A model generated the notes under the pieces. That model worked only from the letters and a program-made list of their open reading frames with translations, was not told where the DNA came from and did not search any database. DNA of 48,493 nt from assembly GCA_024403375.1 (NCBI GenBank), contig JAKSRZ010000004.1:1-48493 (forward strand), in the 5' to 3' direction. Both the position numbers and the translations under genes were made by a program. This document shows positions 1 through 7,884 of the stretch, one piece after another; within the stretch, counting starts at the first letter, position 1; each line of letters opens with the position of its first letter. The stretch comes from Lachnospiraceae bacterium. Lineage in GTDB: Bacteria; Bacillota; Clostridia; Lachnospirales; Lachnospiraceae.

Positions 1-5
1 CTCAA

Positions 6-44
6 AAAACTGCTGGTTTTTCACTGCCGAAAACTGCTGGTTTT
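6..44. repeat. Two copies of a 15-bp direct repeat
   Basis: The 15-mer AAAACTGCTGGTTTT occurs at 6-20 and 30-44. Each copy is itself a short inverted repeat (AAAAC / GTTTT around TGCTG) followed by T residues. It could be the terminator region of a gene ending just left of the window, or the last units of a repeat array. The rest of 45-152 shows no recognisable gene. Confidence 0.4.
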
Positions 45-152
45 ATTATACCGTTTACAGATGCCGTCTGATGAGAAGATAACAAGAGATAATGCAAGGA
101 TTATCTGACAAACGCGTTCATCACAAAACTGATTATTTAAAAATTTATGTTG

Positions 153-191
153 CAAAAGTCCTATGATAAATGTTAAGTCATAGAACTTTTG
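153..191 (+). promoter_or_regulatory. 13-bp dyad in the leader of the matrixin-like gene
   Basis: CAAAAGT-c-CTATGA (153-166) is mirrored by TCATAG-a-ACTTTTG (178-191) around an 11-nt loop: 13 paired positions with one mismatch. The dyad ends four bases before the GGAGG ribosome binding site (196-200) of the next gene. It could be a repressor operator or an mRNA hairpin that affects translation initiation. There is no T-run behind it, so it is not a terminator. Confidence 0.45.
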
Positions 192-204
192 TTACGGAGG
201 CGTT

Positions 205-777
205 ATGTATAGAGAAATAACTAACGATTTATATAAATGGAAAGATAGTAAAAGAAGAAAACCCTTAATGATTGCCTGCTTTATGTGTTGGCTTATAGTG
301 CTTAGATTATTAATAATTGCAGAGGTACCGGTGAAAGCATTTGTACCTAAGGGTGAATGGGTGTTCAGTAACCCTTCTAGTATAAGCTATTATCTTGACA
401 CGAGTGTCTCGGGATATATATCTAGTATAGGACCATTTGTCGAAATCTGGGGGGCATATTGCCCTGAAGTAAGCTTTTACCAAACTGCAACTAATGGGAA
501 TATTACCATAAGGGGAAACTTAAATGTTTCAAATGGAACATTTGCAACCTGTGTCCGTGGAAGTGGTGAGCGTTGTACAATAACGCTATATCATTCATAC
601 CAGAATTTGTCGGCTAATAATCAACACGAAGTGATTGTTCATGAGGTCGGACATGCGCTTGGACTCAATCATTGTCAGGCGGTGTATGAATATATTTCTG
701 TTATGCGTGCAGTAGGGTTTAACAACAAACCGTATCCTTTATCTGATGATATTGATGGTATATCTTATTTGTATTAG
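205..777 (+). CDS. Matrixin-like zinc metalloprotease, membrane-anchored or secreted
   Basis: 190 residues. The start is an ATG with GGAGG five bases upstream. A basic N-terminus (about 1-20) and a hydrophobic segment (about 21-42) suggest a signal anchor or signal peptide. The extended zinc motif HEVGHALGLNH lies at residues 146-156 (ligands H146, H150, H156; catalytic E147), and M167 about 11 residues later fits the Met-turn of metzincins. This is the metallopeptidase M10/matrixin pattern, here in a small stand-alone domain without propeptide or haemopexin repeats. Four cysteines lie in the mature domain. It sits 14 bp before a lipoprotein gene and is probably cotranscribed with it. The substrate is unknown. 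Base composition is more AT-rich than the rest of the window, which hints at transfer. Confidence 0.72.
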   Translation: MYREITNDLYKWKDSKRRKPLMIACFMCWLIVLRLLIIAEVPVKAFVPKGEWVFSNPSSISYYLDTSVSGYISSIGPFVEIWGAYCPEVSFYQTATNGNITIRGNLNVSNGTFATCVRGSGERCTITLYHSYQNLSANNQHEVIVHEVGHALGLNHCQAVYEYISVMRAVGFNNKPYPLSDDIDGISYLY

Positions 778-791
778 GGAGAACCGATAGA

Positions 792-1391
792 ATGAAGAAA
801 TATATTATTATGATTATGTGTGTTATTTTAACGATGTTTACAGGTTGCGGTAAAACTAATAATATTGGTAAGCTCAATGTTGATACTATTATTAGACGTG
901 ATGTCGAAGCCAAAATAGTAGCTTACGATAATCTGTCTGATATGGAAAAATCATCTGATGCTATTATAAAAGTTATAAAAAGTGATAAGGAATGTCCGGT
1001 TATCAGTCGTTATGGGAAAGAGTTTGTTTCTGGATTTACTTTTTCATATGTGATAGTAAAGGAAATTTATAAAGATAATACGGAGTCTATAATAAATGGG
1101 GATGTTATTCGAATTCTTGAAAATGAGGTTTACGACGAGCAATTTGAGACAGTATATCATATAGCAGGATATGAAAAAATGGTTGAGGGCTGTGAATATA
1201 TACTTTTGGTGGAGAAAAACACTTATACGGATGGAGACACTTATTATACTCCCCTAGGTGTTCATTATGGAGTAGTTTCCCTTGAAGATGACGGTAGGTA
1301 TGTTGATGTTACTCAAAAGCATTCCTCACGTTTTAACATGGCATTATTTGAAGCAATTTGGGACGAAATACGTCAAAGGTATAATGATTAG
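792..1391 (+). CDS. Lipoprotein of unknown function
   Basis: 199 residues. AGGGAGA precedes the ATG at normal spacing. The N-terminus is a lipoprotein signal: Lys-Lys, a hydrophobic stretch and lipobox FTGC with the lipidated cysteine at 19. The mature part is soluble, acidic, and begins with a region rich in charged residues; its middle (FSYVIVKEIYKDN, GDVIRILENE, VEGCEYILLVEK) looks like a beta-rich secreted domain. I do not recognise a family with confidence. It follows the matrixin-like protease by 14 bp and shares its AT-rich composition, so the two are probably one transcription unit whose products act at the cell surface. Confidence 0.65.
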   Translation: MKKYIIMIMCVILTMFTGCGKTNNIGKLNVDTIIRRDVEAKIVAYDNLSDMEKSSDAIIKVIKSDKECPVISRYGKEFVSGFTFSYVIVKEIYKDNTESIINGDVIRILENEVYDEQFETVYHIAGYEKMVEGCEYILLVEKNTYTDGDTYYTPLGVHYGVVSLEDDGRYVDVTQKHSSRFNMALFEAIWDEIRQRYND

Positions 1392-1420
1392 GTGGCAATG
1401 GTAAAGCTATTTGCCATTAG

Positions 1421-1633
1421 ACAATATGTAATGACCTCCACTTTGTAACTTCGTGGATTTACTTGTATAAGCGAGTGAATCTGGTTTTGGGGGCAGACGG
1501 AATGTATGATTACAGGGACAGATACGAAAACTTCAGTAATTTCAGTAGTATAAAGGTTTATGATGACTACATTATGGCTAATGTATTTATTAATGCTTAC
1601 GGTAATATCCCTATCAGACTGTATCGTAGGTAG
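1421..1633 (+). pseudogene. Open stretch resembling the 3' end of a degraded gene
   Basis: From just after a stop at 1418-1420 the frame stays open to TAG at 1631-1633. The last 43 codons (from ATG 1502, with GGGGG upstream at 1489-1493) read like real protein: tyrosine-rich, ending GNIPIRLYRR. No full domain can be recognised. It may be a remnant of a longer gene or a small protein of 43 residues. This is the only content I can see in the 322-bp gap between 1392 and 1713 apart from the promoter and operators at its right end. Confidence 0.25.
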
Positions 1634-1654
1634 TGGCTCATTTATATATATGTA

Positions 1655-1705
1655 TTGACAGTTTTGGTCTAATGGATTAGAATACATTTGTTCTAATGCG
1701 TTAGA
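1655..1705 (+). promoter_or_regulatory. BlaI-type promoter with two palindromic operators
   Basis: A strong promoter is visible: TTGACA (1655-1660), 17-bp spacer, TAGAAT (1678-1683). Two 14-bp palindromes overlap it and the start region: TCTAATGGATTAGA (1668-1681) and TCTAATGCGTTAGA (1692-1705). The first lies across the spacer and -10 element, the second about where transcription should begin. The two copies together also form a larger inverted repeat (GGTCTAA...TTAGACC). Known BlaI/MecI/CopY repressors bind such TA-rich dyads, so this is the expected autoregulatory operator for the next two genes. Confidence 0.8.
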
Positions 1706-1725
1706 CCATTTTATTGGAGGGAATT

Positions 1726-2076
1726 ATGGAAAAGCCTAAAATATTTGAAAGCGAATATAGATTTTGTCTTATCTTGTGGGAAAATGAACCCATAAAGAGT
1801 ACAGAGCTGGCTAAGCTTTGCAAGGAGCGTCTGAATTGGTCAAAAACAACGACTTATACGGTTATAAAACGATTAAGTGAGCGTGGCGTCATTAAAAATG
1901 AGGACACTATTGTGAGTGCTTTGATTTCTAAGGAGGAGGCTCAGGTGAGCGAGCTGGATGAGCTTATGGAGAAAAAATTCGAAGGTTCTCTGCCTGCTTT
2001 TATTGCCGCCTTTGCAAAGCGTCAGGAACTTTCCGATGAGGAGATAGAGCAGATTCGCCGTATTATTGAAAGGTAG
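1726..2076 (+). CDS. BlaI/MecI/CopY-family transcriptional repressor
   Basis: 116 residues from ATG 1726, with GGAGGG at 1716-1721. An upstream in-frame TTG at 1714 overlaps this ribosome binding site and is unlikely to be used. The N-terminal winged helix includes the recognition region WSKTTTYTVIKRLSERG (about 34-50), the hallmark of this family; the C-terminal half is a dimerisation domain rich in acidic residues. In this family the dimer binds operators of the type seen just upstream, and is cleaved when the partner BlaR1-type protease is activated. The next gene starts 7 bp after its stop and encodes that partner. No beta-lactamase gene is nearby, so the signal and any further targets are unknown. 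Confidence 0.9.
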   Translation: MEKPKIFESEYRFCLILWENEPIKSTELAKLCKERLNWSKTTTYTVIKRLSERGVIKNEDTIVSALISKEEAQVSELDELMEKKFEGSLPAFIAAFAKRQELSDEEIEQIRRIIER

Positions 2077-2083
2077 TGAGCCT

Positions 2084-3976
2084 ATGGATGCATTATTTTT
2101 GAAAATCGCAAATATGGGAATAACGGTTACATGGCTTGTTCTCGCAGTTCTTATCATAAGGCTCGTATTCAAAAAAGCTCCTAAATGGCTGCATTGTGGC
2201 CTTTGGGGACTCGTGGCTTTCAGATTGATTTGTCCATTTTCCATTGAAAGTGTGTTGAGTCTTGTCCCAAGCAGTACTCCGCTTCCGGAAGGAATCATAT
2301 ACGCCACCGAACCGCAGATACAGAGCGGCATAACACTGATAGACAGACCAATCAACGTTTACCTGGCGGAAACGATGCGACCGGATCCTGTTGAAAGTGC
2401 CAATCCTATGCAGATTATCACGTTTATCCTTGCAATTGTGTGGCTGGTGGGCGTGGTGGCAATGCTTATTTATTCAGCTGTGAGCTACATCGTACTCAGA
2501 TTTCAGGTCAGAACTTCAGTACCTTTGGATAAAAATATACGCCAGTGTGATTGCATAAACTCTCCCTTCGTGTTGGGAGTGTTCAGACCGATGATATACC
2601 TGCCTTTTGGTCTGAACGAAGAAACAATGGTGCATGTAATTGCCCATGAAAAGGCTCATATAAGCCGAAGAGACTATTTGTGGAAGCCTATAGGATTTCT
2701 TTTGCTTTCTGTTTACTGGTTCAACCCGATTCTCTGGGTGGCGTATATATTCCTTTGCAGGGATATAGAGGCGGCCTGTGACGAGAAGGTCATAAAAGGG
2801 ATGGGAAAGGAAGAACTCAGAGCATATTCGACGGCACTTCTTCAGTGCAGTATAAAAAAACGAAGCATAACAGCGTGCCCTGTGGCCTTTGGAGAAACTA
2901 ATGTCAAGAAGCGTATTACCGACATAATAAACTACAAAAAGCCCGCTTTCTGGATAATCCTCCTGGCACTGGTTGCCTGCGTCGTTGTGGCAATCTGTTT
3001 TATGACAAATCCGGTGGATAAGCCGGTGGTGCAGGTTGAAGCAACTCCAACACCTCAGATCAGTCAGCCTGTTGAAACAACTACCACTCCGGGCCCGGAA
3101 TCGGAGCAAACTATAATCCTGCAGACTATGGACGGCGCAGATCTTTACATATACGAAAAGGGAGGATTTGGCTCAAACTTCACTATCTCACTAAAAAATG
3201 ATGGCACCTTTAGTTACTACGAAGGATCGTTAAGCAGTTATATAGGAATTGGGGAGTATACCGTGGACAATGACAGGCTTATACTGTTTGATAGAGGAAT
3301 GTCACGAGAAGAGCCATGGATTTTTGAATTCACAATTGATGACGGAAAGTTGATTTTTGACAAGAGCAAATCCCACGATTTTATTTACGTGCACCCGGAT
3401 GATGGTGCAGCATTCTATTTGTCTCCACAAAAAGAGTCACATACGACACAACTCTTTGATACGTCAACCTTGGAAGAAGACGAGTACGATTTATTGTTGG
3501 AAAGCATGAAAGAAATAGAAGCCATTGTTCAGGAAGCATTTGCACCCCGCGAAGACGTAAGCGATTTTGTTCATGTGCTTGAACCATATAAGAACGGCAC
3601 ACAAAAGGCGTATATTGTGAATGTAAACTGTACGCTGACTGCTGCAAGAGAACCTGAAGATGACCCGGTAATCATAGGAATGTATCAGGCGATGGAGCAG
3701 TATAAGGACGAGGAGCAAAAGAAAAAAGCACAAAAGATTATAGATGGTTATGTTGTAGAAATGAAACGCCCGGGAGACCGCTCACAGTGGTCGATTCGAG
3801 TTAAGGTGATTATAGAAGATGGCAAATACGAGCTTAAATACACGTATGTAAAGGACGGCCTCAGTAAAGATATACCATTGGAAGAGTATCTGAAAAAGGA
3901 AGATAGGGAACAGAGAATCCGGCTGGGAATAGAGACGTTGAACGATAATATGAAAACAGGTGCGACTCACTTTTAG
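2084..3976 (+). CDS. BlaR1/MecR1-type M56 membrane metalloprotease sensor
   Basis: 630 residues from ATG 2084 (AAAGG at 2069-2073); a TTG at 2066 would overlap the repressor gene and is less likely. N-terminal membrane segments lie near 8-28, 36-56, 108-134 and 292-312. The cytoplasmic protease loop carries HEKAH (H188, E189, H192) and a downstream EAACDE ligand region, the M56 zinc site. After a Thr/Pro-rich linker (about 318-345) comes a long extracellular part. That part lacks the penicillin-binding SxxK/SxN/KTG motifs of true BlaR1, so it probably senses something other than beta-lactams. It has a beta-rich stretch (about 345-420) and a more charged C-terminal domain. Together with the preceding repressor it forms a two-gene signalling pair. 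Confidence 0.85.
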   Translation: MDALFLKIANMGITVTWLVLAVLIIRLVFKKAPKWLHCGLWGLVAFRLICPFSIESVLSLVPSSTPLPEGIIYATEPQIQSGITLIDRPINVYLAETMRPDPVESANPMQIITFILAIVWLVGVVAMLIYSAVSYIVLRFQVRTSVPLDKNIRQCDCINSPFVLGVFRPMIYLPFGLNEETMVHVIAHEKAHISRRDYLWKPIGFLLLSVYWFNPILWVAYIFLCRDIEAACDEKVIKGMGKEELRAYSTALLQCSIKKRSITACPVAFGETNVKKRITDIINYKKPAFWIILLALVACVVVAICFMTNPVDKPVVQVEATPTPQISQPVETTTTPGPESEQTIILQTMDGADLYIYEKGGFGSNFTISLKNDGTFSYYEGSLSSYIGIGEYTVDNDRLILFDRGMSREEPWIFEFTIDDGKLIFDKSKSHDFIYVHPDDGAAFYLSPQKESHTTQLFDTSTLEEDEYDLLLESMKEIEAIVQEAFAPREDVSDFVHVLEPYKNGTQKAYIVNVNCTLTAAREPEDDPVIIGMYQAMEQYKDEEQKKKAQKIIDGYVVEMKRPGDRSQWSIRVKVIIEDGKYELKYTYVKDGLSKDIPLEEYLKKEDREQRIRLGIETLNDNMKTGATHF

Positions 3977-3996
3977 GTGAATCGCACCATTTTTTT
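3959..3996 (+). terminator. Intrinsic terminator overlapping the stop of the BlaR1-type gene
   Basis: GGTGCGACTCAC (3959-3970) pairs with GTGAATCGCACC (3977-3988) around TTTTAG, followed by A and seven T. The stop codon lies in the loop. The reverse strand has a weaker T-rich tail, so it may also stop the convergent nitroreductase transcript. Confidence 0.88.
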
Positions 3997-4006
3997 ATCC
4001 GCTGTA

Positions 4007-4522
4007 TCAGAGAATGGTTGCGTTCTTTTCAAAGTCGATTGTGTGAGGCTCTTTTGTTCCTGCGGGAACACCTGCAATCAGGGCAATCTTATAGCTGTAG
4101 CCTTCGGGAATAGCAAGCTTTTCGTTATAGTAAGCCTTCTTTTCGCATGTAAGTACGCCGGCAATCATACCGATGATAACGCTGCCGAGGCCCATATTTG
4201 CTGCACAAAGATGCATGTTTTCCACAGCGATTCCGGCATCAATTGTTGTCCAGCCAAAGTCATCACTGCCACTGACAATAAAAAGATGTGAAGATCCGTA
4301 ATGGAAAGGAACCTTTGCATCGGGATTCAAATCCTTCTGAATTTCTTTTACGATATCGCTGTCATTCTCGATAGCGGTAAAATGAAGCTCCTGCTTGTTG
4401 ATGGCTGTGGGAGCCATAAGTCCGGCCTCGATAATTGTCTTTACCTGCTCATCAGTAAGCTTTTCTGAGGAATAAGCTCTGATGGAACTTCTTGTTTTGA
4501 TTACGTCAAATACATCTGCCAT
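4007..4522 (-). CDS. Nitroreductase-family oxidoreductase
   Basis: 171 residues. The start is the ATG at 4522, preceded by AGGAGGTGCCAAT; a more distant in-frame start would leave this ideal ribosome binding site inside the gene. The N-terminal FMN-binding signature is RSSIRAYSSEKLTDEQ (about 11-26), followed by GLMAPTAINKQ; the C-terminal half contains MGLGSVIIGM and a typical IALIAGVPAG strand. The family are FMN-dependent, usually dimeric, NAD(P)H oxidoreductases of broad substrate range; the physiological substrate cannot be told. It is a single-gene unit convergent with the BlaR1-type gene. Confidence 0.87.
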   Translation of the reverse strand: MADVFDVIKTRSSIRAYSSEKLTDEQVKTIIEAGLMAPTAINKQELHFTAIENDSDIVKEIQKDLNPDAKVPFHYGSSHLFIVSGSDDFGWTTIDAGIAVENMHLCAANMGLGSVIIGMIAGVLTCEKKAYYNEKLAIPEGYSYKIALIAGVPAGTKEPHTIDFEKNATIL

Positions 4523-4641
4523 ATTGGCACCTCCTGTTAGGAAAATATATAAACAAAACACATTGAATTGTATGGAATTAATTGTACTCAATTATTTTAT
4601 CCGGTCAAGTGCTTCCATTGTTTTGGCGAGATTTTTCATAT

Positions 4642-4670
4642 AAAAAAGGAATCTTTTACGATTCCTTTTA
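4642..4670 (-). terminator. Intrinsic terminator of the seven-gene amino-acid operon
   Basis: On the minus strand the sequence AAAAGGAATC-GTAAAA-GATTCCTTTT, continuing into further T residues, forms a 10-bp stem with a T-run. It lies a few bases beyond the stop of the 2-hydroxyacid dehydrogenase, the last gene of the leftward operon. Confidence 0.82.
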
Positions 4671-4674
4671 CCGA

Positions 4675-5568
4675 TTATACGTTTGCAAAAACATTTTTCA
4701 CTGCCACCATGCCGCATTCTTCCATGCATTCATAAGTGGAGCTTCCAAAGTGAGGTGTGGCAATAAAGTTGTCTAAAGAAAGAAGAGGATTATCTTTTTC
4801 CGGAGGTTCTATTGTAAATACATCCGAAGCAGCTCCCCAGATTTTTCCATCTCTTAAAATTTCATACAGAGCATCCTCATCCACGATTCCGCCTCTGGAA
4901 GTGTTCACCAGAATTGCTGTGGGCTTTAAAAGTGACAGGCGTTCCTTATTGAACATGTGACGGGTAGAGTCTGTGAGTGGTACGCTTATATTGATATAGT
5001 CAGCCTCTTTCAGCATTTCGTCCAAATCCGGACAATATTCCGCACCCATAGCTGCGGCCTTTTCAGGCGTCAGATGAGGGCTGTAGGCCAATATTCTGCA
5101 GCCGAACCCGTTTTTCATAATGGCCGCAACCTTGGAGGAAATATGTCCGCTGCCTACCAGAGCCACTGTTTTTCCGAAGGTGTCCATACCTATTGTTTCC
5201 TTTGGCGCAAACACGTTAAAACGTCCCTTTTGTAGTCCCTGATCGGCCAGCTTTAATTTACGTGCAAGGGCAAGCATAAAGGAAACTGCAAGTTCAGCCA
5301 CGGATTGTGCATTGCCGCCTGCTTGAATAATAACCTTAACCCCATATTCCTTGCAGGCTTCCAAATCTATCATGTCGCAGCCTACACCGTGTCTGGAGAT
5401 AACCTTAAGTTTGGTGGCTTTTTCGATAACTTCCCTTGTTACAGGCTGCTTTCTTATAATCATTGCGTCTATTTCTTCGGGATGATCGAAATTATCTACT
5501 ATTGTTGCGTGTTTTTTCAGCTCTTCCACTGCGGATGGAGCTATTAATTCACTAAGATATACTACCAT
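4675..5568 (-). CDS. D-isomer-specific 2-hydroxyacid dehydrogenase (first copy)
   Basis: 297 residues from ATG 5568 (AGGTGA five bases upstream); a GTG nine bases earlier is inside that site. Domain order is the family one: N-terminal half of the catalytic domain, NAD-binding domain with a GSGHIS variant of GxGxxG (about 138-143), the catalytic Arg in NTSRGGIVDEDAL, and the C-terminal TPHFGSST with the catalytic His. It is slightly short because the C-terminal helix ends early. Such enzymes reduce 2-oxo acids to D-2-hydroxy acids, or catalyse the reverse, with NAD(H); similarity to phosphoglycerate dehydrogenase does not fix the substrate. It is the last gene of an operon with amino-acid uptake and AEC transport genes, which fits metabolism of amino-acid-derived 2-oxo acids. 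Confidence 0.88.
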   Translation of the reverse strand: MVVYLSELIAPSAVEELKKHATIVDNFDHPEEIDAMIIRKQPVTREVIEKATKLKVISRHGVGCDMIDLEACKEYGVKVIIQAGGNAQSVAELAVSFMLALARKLKLADQGLQKGRFNVFAPKETIGMDTFGKTVALVGSGHISSKVAAIMKNGFGCRILAYSPHLTPEKAAAMGAEYCPDLDEMLKEADYINISVPLTDSTRHMFNKERLSLLKPTAILVNTSRGGIVDEDALYEILRDGKIWGAASDVFTIEPPEKDNPLLSLDNFIATPHFGSSTYECMEECGMVAVKNVFANV

Positions 5569-5607
5569 GTATATCACCTGTCCTTTTTTATTTGTAAGTC
5601 AGTTCCC

Positions 5608-6519
5608 TTAAATAAAGAAACTGAAGATTGGCAGCGTCACTATTGAAAGCAGTGTGCTGACAAATATCAGTGAGGCACCGTATTCCGCGTCACCCCCGTA
5701 TTTCTGGGCGAGAATCGCAGTAGTACTGCCTGCAGGCATAGCGGTGAGAAGCACAGCTACACCCATAAGCTCTCTGTCTGTGTGAAGAAGATGGAGAACT
5801 ATAAATACCAAAGCCGGAAAGGCAATCAGTCTGATAAAAGAAAAGAAAAAAGTATGCTTGTCAAACAGCGTCTTCAGGTTTATATCACCAAGGATTGCTC
5901 CGATTACCAGCATAGACACAGGGCCGGTACATTTACTGACGGAGGTTATTGTAGATTGAATAACCCCGGTAAAGGACCACTCCATAACCATCATCACAAA
6001 TCCCATTGCACAGGCAATGATGCAGGGATGGAGAAGAACCTTTTTGATTGTGGTTTTCCTGTCCACGTTGGTGAATAGCGCCAGTCCCGCAGACCACATG
6101 GTGAATCTTATGGGAATCTGGAAGATGGCTGTATAGAGAACCCCTATAGGGCCATAGAGCACCTCCATAACAGGAATTCCGATAAAACTGGAATTTGATA
6201 CAATCATACCATAGGCTGCCACACCGGCCTTTTCCTTGGGCCATCCTCTAAACAGCTGTTTGGTTACATATGTGTTAAACAGCTGAATGACGAAAGAAAT
6301 AACCAGTGCAAGACCACAGCAGGTCAGCAAATCCTTTGACACTTCAATTCCACTGGTGAATCCAACAATGATATTGCAGGGGAGTATAACGTAAATCAGA
6401 AGATCAGACAGAGACTTCTGTGCTTCTTTTGTCAGTATTTTTATTTTCTTGCATAAGTATCCAATTGCAATCAATAAGAATAATTGCAATTGGAGCGATA
6501 TCATTGTTTTAAAAAACAT
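5608..6519 (-). CDS. AEC-family transporter (auxin efflux carrier type)
   Basis: 303 residues, almost entirely hydrophobic, with about ten predicted membrane segments in two five-helix halves. Family marks include ILPCNIIVGF in helix 2, the SNSSFIGIPV motif in helix 4 and MPAGSTTAILAQKYGGD near the C-terminus. AEC proteins move organic anions such as malate or other carboxylates; the substrate is not readable. The gene begins 4 bp after the kinase-like gene and ends 39 bp before the dehydrogenase start, so all three are almost certainly cotranscribed. It may export or import a carboxylate handled by the neighbouring dehydrogenase (inference). Confidence 0.88.
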   Translation of the reverse strand: MFFKTMISLQLQLFLLIAIGYLCKKIKILTKEAQKSLSDLLIYVILPCNIIVGFTSGIEVSKDLLTCCGLALVISFVIQLFNTYVTKQLFRGWPKEKAGVAAYGMIVSNSSFIGIPVMEVLYGPIGVLYTAIFQIPIRFTMWSAGLALFTNVDRKTTIKKVLLHPCIIACAMGFVMMVMEWSFTGVIQSTITSVSKCTGPVSMLVIGAILGDINLKTLFDKHTFFFSFIRLIAFPALVFIVLHLLHTDRELMGVAVLLTAMPAGSTTAILAQKYGGDAEYGASLIFVSTLLSIVTLPIFSFFI

Positions 6520-6523
6520 AACA

Positions 6524-7144
6524 TTATTCCTCGTCTATTACAAGGTCCAGCTTCTTTCTTATCATGTATTCAAGAACTTCGGCAGTTCCCTCAACACCTA
6601 AGAAACCACTGTTTATAAGTATGTCCTTGTGATTTTCATCCTGAGGCAAATACCCTGCATATCTGACATGATACAATTCTCTTGCCTTATCGACATCGCT
6701 GATCATCTTTTTTGCCTCCTGAGGAGAAAGATGAAGAGTATCAACGCAGTTTTTCATTCTTTGCTCGTAAGGGGCGTAAATATAAATGTTAATGAGCCTG
6801 TCATGACCGCGAAGAACATAATCCGAGCAGCGGCCTACGATAATGCAGCTTTCTTTGTCTGCAATATCCGAAATAATCTGCGATTGAGCGGCAAAAAGTT
6901 CATTTTGCTTTGCTGTTGTGCCTGAAGAGCCCAAAGGGAATTTCATACTGATAAAACCGTTTTTGGCACTTTCTTCCATATCGCTGATTTCCGATACGGA
7001 AAAACCGGTTTTTTTAGCCACAGCGTCTACGATATCTCTGTCATAATATTCAATACCGAGCCTTTCTGACAATCTTCTGGCAATAGGTCGTCCGAGACTG
7101 CCAAACTGTCTTGTAATAGTAATTGCATACTTCTGTGATCCCAT
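6524..7144 (-). CDS. Cytidylate-kinase-like family protein
   Basis: 206 residues; ATG at 7144 with GGAGGG upstream. The N-terminus ITITRQFGSLGRPIARRL has the modified P-loop of the stand-alone cytidylate-kinase-like family, where the region normally reads GSGG; here it is GSLG. It is followed by GIEYYDRDIV (nucleotide-binding region), VGRCSDYVLRG and the lid-like YIYAPYEQRMK. The family resembles CMP kinases but is commonly found outside the core cmk locus, and its substrates are mostly unknown. It is embedded between amino-acid permease and AEC transporter genes, so a role in this pathway or its regulation is more likely than pyrimidine metabolism. Confidence 0.82.
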   Translation of the reverse strand: MGSQKYAITITRQFGSLGRPIARRLSERLGIEYYDRDIVDAVAKKTGFSVSEISDMEESAKNGFISMKFPLGSSGTTAKQNELFAAQSQIISDIADKESCIIVGRCSDYVLRGHDRLINIYIYAPYEQRMKNCVDTLHLSPQEAKKMISDVDKARELYHVRYAGYLPQDENHKDILINSGFLGVEGTAEVLEYMIRKKLDLVIDEE

Positions 7145-7158
7145 ATCACATTCCCTCC

Positions 7159-7848
7159 TTAATGAGCAATCAATTTTTTCTGTGCTGTTCTGGCAATTGC
7201 AGAAAGTATACTGTTAATTACCAGGTAAATCAATGCGGCAAAGCCGAACATAATGAATACGTCCATGGGCATAACGGCATGACCTGTGGAAACGTTGGCG
7301 GTAGCCATTATTTTTTTTGTGCAATAAAGAAATTCTGCGATGGAAACTTGACCGAGGAAGGATGTATCCTTAAACACGGAAATCATCTGATTAATCAGGT
7401 TGGGGATAATTCTTCTAAAGGCCTGGGGAAATATTATGATAACGATAATCTGAATCAGGTTCAGCCCCTGTGATCTTCCAGCCTCAAGCTGCCCCTTGGG
7501 GATTGCGTTCAAACCTCCGCGGACCATTTCGCATATGGCAGCGGCCGAGACAAGGCAAAGACCTGAAGAAGCCCGGAGCAGCTTACTGTTAAAGGGCATA
7601 AATATGAAACAAATGAATATCCATAAAAGGATAGGGGTGTTTCTGAAAATTTCTACGTATACGGTAATAATCTTTTCGGGTATTTTTCCGCCGTAGGTTT
7701 TAAGCAAAGCCAGACATACTCCCAAAAAGAAACTGACAAGGAGAATTCCGAAGGCAAGTTCAAAGGTGAGCAAAAGCCCTTTAAATATATAGTCAAGATT
7801 GTAGGATGTGGCCAGCAGGCGTATTTCTTCAAATATGTTTATATTCAT
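7159..7848 (-). CDS. Polar amino-acid ABC transporter permease (second of two)
   Basis: 229 residues with about five membrane helices. The cytoplasmic coupling loop with the EAA motif is visible as GQLEAGRSQGL (about 137-147) followed by IIFPQAFRRIIP, as in HisM/GlnP-type permeases. It starts 36 bp after the preceding permease and would pair with it as a heterodimer in the membrane, driven by the ATPase encoded upstream in the operon. ATG at 7848 is preceded by a purine-rich GAGAGGGATTGGAAG stretch. Confidence 0.92.
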   Translation of the reverse strand: MNINIFEEIRLLATSYNLDYIFKGLLLTFELAFGILLVSFFLGVCLALLKTYGGKIPEKIITVYVEIFRNTPILLWIFICFIFMPFNSKLLRASSGLCLVSAAAICEMVRGGLNAIPKGQLEAGRSQGLNLIQIIVIIIFPQAFRRIIPNLINQMISVFKDTSFLGQVSIAEFLYCTKKIMATANVSTGHAVMPMDVFIMFGFAALIYLVINSILSAIARTAQKKLIAH

Positions 7849-7884
7849 CTTCCAATCCCTCTCTTTCGTAATTAATGTAACTGA

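Noticed and set aside
1714..1725. TTG start for the BlaI-type repressor
   Set aside because: It overlaps the GGAGGG ribosome binding site of ATG 1726.
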